DNA of 47,939 nt from a candidate division WWE3 bacterium RIFCSPHIGHO2_02_FULL_38_14 (GTDB lineage Bacteria > Patescibacteriota > WWE3 > UBA101185 > UBA10185). Positions 43,607 to 47,939 of this stretch are shown one piece after another. Numbering within the stretch: the first letter of the stretch is position 1; each line of letters starts with the position of its first letter. Made by a program: the position numbers and the translations under genes. The stretch is taken from NCBI GenBank assembly GCA_001772865.1, contig MEVD01000013.1, forward strand, positions 46,727 to 94,665, read 5' to 3'. The notes under the pieces are model-generated. The model saw only the letters and a list, made by a program, of their open reading frames with translations, was not told the DNA's origin and did no database searches.

Positions 43607-44217
43607 AAAACGAAAAAATATTAAAACATTTTATAAAAATAGATCTTGAAATACATAAAGTAATACTAACGGTAAACTTTGACGAATGGCTGGAATCTGA
43701 TTCTAAAAAACTGACTAATAATGAGTTATTTCTTAACGTATGCAGAACCATAATAGGGCAGCAGCTTTCAGGAAAGGCCGCAAATACAATTTATGGCAGA
43801 TTTCTGAAACTATTTAAAGGTAAAGAGATTACATCTGCAAATCTGTTAAAAATAAAAGACCAGAAAATCAGAGATGCAGGCATTTCGTGGGCTAAAATAA
43901 AATATATTAAGGACCTGGCCCAAAAATACATGAATGGCGAAATAAATCTCGAGTCTTTATACGATATGACCAATGAAGAAGTAATAACAGAATTGATTAA
44001 AGTTAAAGGAATTGGAAACTGGACGGCAGAAATGGTATTGATATTTACTCTTAACCGGGAAGATGTGTTTTCTTTTGGTGACCTGGGCTTAAAAAAGGGA
44101 TTTGAAAAAGTTTATGGCATTAAAAACCCCACTCAAAAACAAATAGAAAAGATGATTTCAAAATGGACCCCGTATAAGAGTTTCGGCTCAATTGCACTAT
44201 GGCACAGTTTGGAATAA
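43594..44217 (+). CDS. DNA-3-methyladenine glycosylase II-like (AlkA/HhH-GPD)
   Basis: Removes alkylated bases from DNA to start base-excision repair. The 207-residue HhH-GPD protein has FLNVCRTIIGQQLSGKAANT, the helix-hairpin-helix LIKVKGIGNWTAEMVLIF (134-151) and the catalytic D163 in VFSFGDLGLKKGF. It lacks the AlkA N-terminal TBP-like domain and the Fe-S cluster of Nth/MutY, as in the compact bacterial enzymes. It is overlapped by the SET gene and followed after 12 nt by the 2H phosphoesterase, so all three may be one operon. Confidence 0.9.
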   Translation: MDKLKNEKILKHFIKIDLEIHKVILTVNFDEWLESDSKKLTNNELFLNVCRTIIGQQLSGKAANTIYGRFLKLFKGKEITSANLLKIKDQKIRDAGISWAKIKYIKDLAQKYMNGEINLESLYDMTNEEVITELIKVKGIGNWTAEMVLIFTLNREDVFSFGDLGLKKGFEKVYGIKNPTQKQIEKMISKWTPYKSFGSIALWHSLE

Positions 44218-44229
44218 AGTAATTAGGTT

Positions 44230-44784
44230 ATGTATAGAAACGCATTTGTTGGTGTGCTCCTGCCGAATAACATAGCAAAGAAATATATCAGCCTGCTCAA
44301 AAAGTTAAAAGGCTCCGGAAATATTTCCGACGTAGAACTTGAATCTTTAGAAAATGATATTCCACACATTACTTTGTACTTCCTCGGCGATCAATCCGAG
44401 GAGGGTATAAACAAAATAAACAAGACTTTGTCAGATTTGGATTTGATATTAAAAAATATTAAAATCGAAATCGACGGATTAGGTATGTTTAAAAAACAGA
44501 ATGATTCCGTTGCTTATTTAAAAGTACGTAAAACAAAGGAACTCTCTGGGCTTTATACTAGTTTGGAAAAAAACTTGAAGAATATATATTTTGAAAGACG
44601 GCCGTTTGTTCCACATTTAACTTTATCCCGGAAATTTAATGTAAACAACTCAGAATTATTACAAAAGTTAAAATCCGAATCCGAAAATATTAAATGGGTA
44701 TTTAATACGACTACTTTAAATTTATTCGGGAGAGAAAGCAAATCCGAAAAAATGAAGATTTTAGCTAAGATTCAATTGATTTAA
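44230..44784 (+). CDS. thpR: 2H phosphoesterase, RNA 2',3'-cyclic phosphodiesterase (ThpR/LigT)
   Basis: The 184-residue protein has the two H-x-T motifs of the family: PHITLYFLG (H46) and PFVPHLTLSR (H129). Members open 2',3'-cyclic phosphates on RNA and can ligate tRNA halves in vitro. The layout is the standard LigT/ThpR two-lobed fold. A TAAAGT ends 9 nt before the ATG. It follows the AlkA-like gene by 12 nt. Confidence 0.88.
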   Translation: MYRNAFVGVLLPNNIAKKYISLLKKLKGSGNISDVELESLENDIPHITLYFLGDQSEEGINKINKTLSDLDLILKNIKIEIDGLGMFKKQNDSVAYLKVRKTKELSGLYTSLEKNLKNIYFERRPFVPHLTLSRKFNVNNSELLQKLKSESENIKWVFNTTTLNLFGRESKSEKMKILAKIQLI

Positions 44785-44828
44785 GCTGAAATTAGAAATA
44801 CAGTTCAAAATAAATTTTCACAAAAGAG

Positions 44829-46217
44829 CTACAATTTCCCTTTCCTTTTGAGCTCTAAATATAGCTTTAAGGCTTCATTGCTTTCTTCTTGTCTCCTCTG
44901 TCGGGCGGCTTCTGCTTCTTTACCTCTTTCTGCTATCAATCCGGCAAGTTCCACTTTAGCTCTTTCAATAGCACCCTCACCGGCGGCTTTCTGTTTAGCA
45001 GCGGGGCTTTCTCCGGTTCCCTGAACAATATCGTGACCATAATGTTCTACTGTTGATTGTTTGCCTCCCGTTACAGGATTCGTAAATTGAGCTTCAGCTC
45101 TCAATGCATCTATTTCTATTTGCCTTTGCCTCAATGGACGCCCGACTGCTTCCTCATCACGCTGTTCAGCCTCGGCTAGATCTAAATTTGCTTGTCTGGT
45201 GCGTATTTCTCTAGCAGTTTTTTCTTCACTTCTGGCACGAGCCCTGGTGATCATTCCAGAGGCATCACTCGGAATGGCTGCCCCTTTTGTTTTTTGAGCA
45301 GTTTTTCTTCCCCTCTCCAACATCTCATTTTCTTCAACATCATCAGACAACCCCTCTTGTCCTTTAACATCTTCTAATAATCTGTAAGAAATCACATCAA
45401 TTCCGCTGGTCATAACCGGCTTCCCTCCGCTTTTAACAGCTTCTAGGTAACTTGCTGGCTCTGGTTCAACCCCCCCAATCATTCCCTGAGCCACTTCCAC
45501 AACACTGTCTATTAAAGGCGCCAGTCGTTTTGCATGATCAAACGCATTAGAGTTTCTGTTCAAGTCAAATAAGTCCACTTCTGGAGGAACAGTATTTAAT
45601 TCTTCCATCAATTTTATCAATGCCGCAAGAGTTTCCGCATCAGCACCTTCTGAAATATTCCGCCTATTTTTTATAGCTAATCGCACATTTATATCTCCTC
45701 TTGAAGTACTTTCATTTAACGCGTCCACTGTGAGTAGAGCAACTAACATTGCATCAACCTTGTCATGATTAAATGCTTCGTCCGGACTGTCTAAAATCAC
45801 TGAGTCATAAGCCCGGTATAATAAGGCAATTGCCTGTGAATGCGGTGAGGTTTCCACCGGAACTTTCTTCAAATGTTCATTAATTATTTCTGAAACTTCA
45901 TCAGGATTAACATAATCCCCTACTTCAACCAGTAAATCTGTAACAGCCGGTGCCAGTGTCCATTCCATATTGGCTCTTGCATTACTAACAATACTCTCCG
46001 GAAGCTGCTGCCTAATTCCTCTATGCAATTCCGCCACGGCAACAAGTAAATTAGCTCTCAAATTATTCGACATTGCTTCATATGATGATTTAACCTCAAG
46101 TCTATGGTTGTTTTCCGCGGTTGATCTTGCACCAATTTCCGAAGATGGAACCACAAACTCAAATCCCTGTCCTTTTTGTAATTCAGCTTCATTAAGATCC
46201 GGCATTCGTTCATTCAT
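44829..46217 (-). CDS. Unknown large helical protein with charged C-terminal coiled coil
   Basis: I do not recognise this 462-residue protein. Residues 1-300 are helical and soluble, with an acidic start. From about residue 330 it becomes a highly charged, Arg/Glu/Ala-rich coiled coil (AREIRTRQANLDLAEAEQRD). There is no signal peptide or membrane segment. The ATG has AGGTGAG 11 nt upstream, a longer spacing than ideal. It is divergent from the MFS gene. Confidence 0.7.
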   Translation of the reverse strand: MNERMPDLNEAELQKGQGFEFVVPSSEIGARSTAENNHRLEVKSSYEAMSNNLRANLLVAVAELHRGIRQQLPESIVSNARANMEWTLAPAVTDLLVEVGDYVNPDEVSEIINEHLKKVPVETSPHSQAIALLYRAYDSVILDSPDEAFNHDKVDAMLVALLTVDALNESTSRGDINVRLAIKNRRNISEGADAETLAALIKLMEELNTVPPEVDLFDLNRNSNAFDHAKRLAPLIDSVVEVAQGMIGGVEPEPASYLEAVKSGGKPVMTSGIDVISYRLLEDVKGQEGLSDDVEENEMLERGRKTAQKTKGAAIPSDASGMITRARARSEEKTAREIRTRQANLDLAEAEQRDEEAVGRPLRQRQIEIDALRAEAQFTNPVTGGKQSTVEHYGHDIVQGTGESPAAKQKAAGEGAIERAKVELAGLIAERGKEAEAARQRRQEESNEALKLYLELKRKGKL

Positions 46218-46283
46218 ATCGATATGATCTCACCTAAATTGGATCTAGGCAAATCGTCAGGCAGCTTAAAATTAAAAATATAG

Positions 46284-46289
46284 TATACT
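46284..46289 (+). promoter_or_regulatory. -10 element (TATACT) of a leaderless GTG-start MFS gene
   Basis: TATACT ends 6 nt before the GTG at 46296; no Shine-Dalgarno site is present. Confidence 0.55.
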
Positions 46290-46295
46290 TTTATT

Positions 46296-47555
46296 GTGGC
46301 AGTTATATCTTTAGATAAAAGCAAAATCCCACTTTTTCCCATGCTGCTTACCGCGTTTATAGACCTTCTGGGGGTCGGGATTGTTATACCGGTGCTTCCG
46401 GCATTGTTCTTGGATCTTTCCAGCGGCATTTTCCCTCAAAATTTCAGCGTTTCAGGAAGGGCAATAATTCTAGGCCTTCTTATGGCATCATACCCCTTTG
46501 CACAATTTATAGGAGCGCCTATTATAGGTGCTCTATCCGACAGAAAAGGCAGAAAACCGGTTCTGGTTTTATCTTTAATCGGAACATTAATCGGATACAT
46601 ACTTTTTGCCTTGGGAATTATATACGGCAATTTGTGGATATTATTTTTCAGCAGACTTCTTGACGGTTTTACAGGAGGAAATATTTCAACTATTTATTCC
46701 GCTATCGCCGATATCAGTAACGAAAAGGAAAAAATCAGAAGGTTCGGATATGTGGGAATGGCTTTTGGCTTAGGATTTATTCTTGGTCCGTTCATAGGAG
46801 GCACACTCGCCGACAAAAACCTATTTTCTTTTTTTCATTACTCTATGCCTTTTTGGTTTGTCGCCGCATTATGCTTTATAAACATTTTATTTGTTGTTTA
46901 TACATTCCCTGAAACGCTCAAAAACAAAATCAACATTAAAATGGATCTCTTGATAGGTTTTAAAAACACCGCCAGGGCTTTTAAAATCCCGAACATGAGA
47001 ACATTATTTACCGTGTCTTTTATCCTGGCTTTCGGATTTAATTTGTTTGTTCAATTCTTTTCAATATATTTAATTAGTAAATTTGAACTGAACCAAAACC
47101 AGGTGGGAAAGTTTTTTGCTTATGTAGGAATATGGATTGCAGTATCGCAGGGGATTTTAGCGGGATACGTTTCCAGGAAATTAGATGCTGTAAAAGTGCT
47201 ACCTCCCGCAATATTTCTGCTGGCAACTTCAATAATTATATTAACCTTGCCCGAAAGATACACATTTATGCTTTTGCTGTTGCCTTTTGTAGCTATTTTC
47301 CAGGGAATAATAACACCTAATATAAACGCTGCAATTTCCAACCAGGCCGGTCAATACTCGCAGGGAGAAGTGTTGGGAATAAATCAGTCGCTGATCTCGC
47401 TTTCTCAAATCTTCCCTCCTATTATTAACGGATTTCTTTTTTCCATCAGTATTGATCTGCCGATCATATTTTCGGGCATCTGCACAATTTTAGGTGGTAT
47501 ATTGCTGGTAGTTTTTTACAGCAAAAATAAATGGAGAAAGTTTTCCGAAATATAA
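46296..47555 (+). CDS. MFS exporter, TetA-like drug:H+ antiporter family
   Basis: The 419-residue protein has twelve membrane helices. Motif A between helices 2 and 3 is GALSDRKGRKPVLVL, and helix 1 has DLLGVGIVIPVLPALF, which is close to the TetA-type signature. The GFILGPFIGGTLAD motif C marks an exporter. The drug or metabolite is unknown; tetracycline efflux is a possibility, not a conclusion. It starts with GTG and probably has a leaderless mRNA. Confidence 0.88.
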   Translation: MAVISLDKSKIPLFPMLLTAFIDLLGVGIVIPVLPALFLDLSSGIFPQNFSVSGRAIILGLLMASYPFAQFIGAPIIGALSDRKGRKPVLVLSLIGTLIGYILFALGIIYGNLWILFFSRLLDGFTGGNISTIYSAIADISNEKEKIRRFGYVGMAFGLGFILGPFIGGTLADKNLFSFFHYSMPFWFVAALCFINILFVVYTFPETLKNKINIKMDLLIGFKNTARAFKIPNMRTLFTVSFILAFGFNLFVQFFSIYLISKFELNQNQVGKFFAYVGIWIAVSQGILAGYVSRKLDAVKVLPPAIFLLATSIIILTLPERYTFMLLLLPFVAIFQGIITPNINAAISNQAGQYSQGEVLGINQSLISLSQIFPPIINGFLFSISIDLPIIFSGICTILGGILLVVFYSKNKWRKFSEI

Positions 47556-47574
47556 AGCGAATAAAACATTAAAA

Positions 47575-47939
47575 CTATAAACCCATCAAATCCGAGTTAT
47601 CCTGCATTGCTTTTAAAGCCACTCCTACAAATTCGCTCAATTCTATACCGAGTTTTTCTTCGCATTGGGCAATTTGTGATCTGTCAACTGCTCTGGCAAA
47701 CTCTTTCTGCTTGAACTTCTTAAGCACGCTCCCGGTGCTAACTAAGCTAAGCTTTTTATCCGGCTGAACCAAAGCAGCCGCAACTATAAATCCTGTTAAT
47801 TCGTCGCAGCATTCCAATGTCCATTCCAATATAGTTTCAAGCTCTCTTAAATGTGTATGTCTTGTGTTGTGAGATCTAAATACATCCAGCATTTCCTCCG
47901 GAGCATTAAATTCATTCAGCCAATTTAAAAGCATAATTG
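47575..47939 (-). CDS. HD-superfamily hydrolase (COG2316-like), cut by the window edge
   Basis: The 119 residues read from the first in-window ATG (47934) end a longer protein. DELTGFIVAAALVQPDKKLS and KKFKQKEFARAVDRSQIAQC, then IELSEFVGVALKAM, are the C-terminal signature of the COG2316 HD hydrolases. The N-terminal part with the HD motif should lie beyond position 47939, so this ATG is probably not the real start. An Asn-rich SHNTR just before may be the last metal-site region. Confidence 0.75.
   Translation of the reverse strand, partial: IMLLNWLNEFNAPEEMLDVFRSHNTRHTHLRELETILEWTLECCDELTGFIVAAALVQPDKKLSLVSTGSVLKKFKQKEFARAVDRSQIAQCEEKLGIELSEFVGVALKAMQDNSDLMGL

Noticed and set aside
46296-47555. 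Calling the MFS gene a true tetA
   Set aside because: The helix-1 and motif A signatures are shared by many TetA-like exporters; tetracycline cannot be assigned from sequence.
1-47939. CRISPR arrays, insertion sequences, rRNA genes, prophage modules
   Set aside because: No regularly spaced repeats, transposase or integrase motifs, rRNA or phage structural genes were seen on either strand.

Overview
The window is AT-rich (most of it roughly one third G+C by eye) and densely packed with short genes on both strands. TGA is used as an ordinary stop, so genetic code 11 applies. Many proteins are lineage-specific membrane-anchored or helical proteins with no recognisable family. Several multi-membrane GT-C glycosyltransferases are scattered through it, and most transcripts look leaderless. 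Together this suggests a Candidate Phyla Radiation (Patescibacteria) bacterium, perhaps of the Microgenomates/Katanobacteria side. That placement is inference; no rRNA or ribosomal-protein marker is present.

Layout. 1-1.9 kb: Wzz-like chain-length protein, RNase HI and a nucleotidyltransferase. 1.9-2.6 kb: an hsp20 gene under a CIRCE operator. 2.7-5.4 kb: an HEXXH protein, then two tandem paralogous TPR-like genes, each with the same promoter block upstream and a similar structured palindromic element downstream, in a G+C-rich island. 5.4-7.6 kb: groES-groEL under a second CIRCE. 7.6-8.6 kb: a homologue of the ArmA/RmtB 16S rRNA (G1405) methyltransferases. 8.6-13.9 kb: mutL and mutS with a small membrane-protein gene between them. 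13.9-20.4 kb: unknowns, glucose-6-phosphate isomerase, a GT-C glycosyltransferase and a large surface protein. 20.4-23.4 kb: dnaG-rpoD. 23.5-30.3 kb: a GT-C/TPR protein, unknowns, tRNA-Ser(GGA), uppS and a further GT-C enzyme. 30.3-33.1 kb: a homologue of the NpmA/KamB 16S rRNA (A1408) methyltransferases, an Nramp-like transporter, a cytidylyltransferase and tRNA-Pro(GGG). 33.1-38.2 kb: a B3/B4-domain protein, an HEXXH protein, an EEP-family phosphodiesterase, a kinase-like protein and two decayed genes. 38.2-42.2 kb: adenosylhomocysteinase with a PfkB-type (probably adenosine) kinase, and a GT-C enzyme. 42.2-47.9 kb: DUF3175, a VOC protein, a SET-domain protein, an AlkA-like glycosylase, a 2H phosphoesterase, an unknown, an MFS exporter, and an HD-family hydrolase cut by the window edge.

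How the genes work together. The chaperone genes form a CIRCE-controlled heat-shock group, with two promoters of identical architecture. MutS and an endonuclease-competent MutL give mismatch repair, and AlkA adds base repair. AhcY plus the kinase would remove S-adenosylhomocysteine made by methyltransferases, including the two putative ribosomal A-site methyltransferases. The GT-C enzymes, UppS and the Wzz-like protein point to cell-surface glycosylation.

The points most worth a second look are the co-occurrence of the two different aminoglycoside-resistance-type 16S rRNA methyltransferase homologues, the TPR-gene/structured-element cassettes, and the split between leaderless genes and a minority carrying strong Shine-Dalgarno sites.
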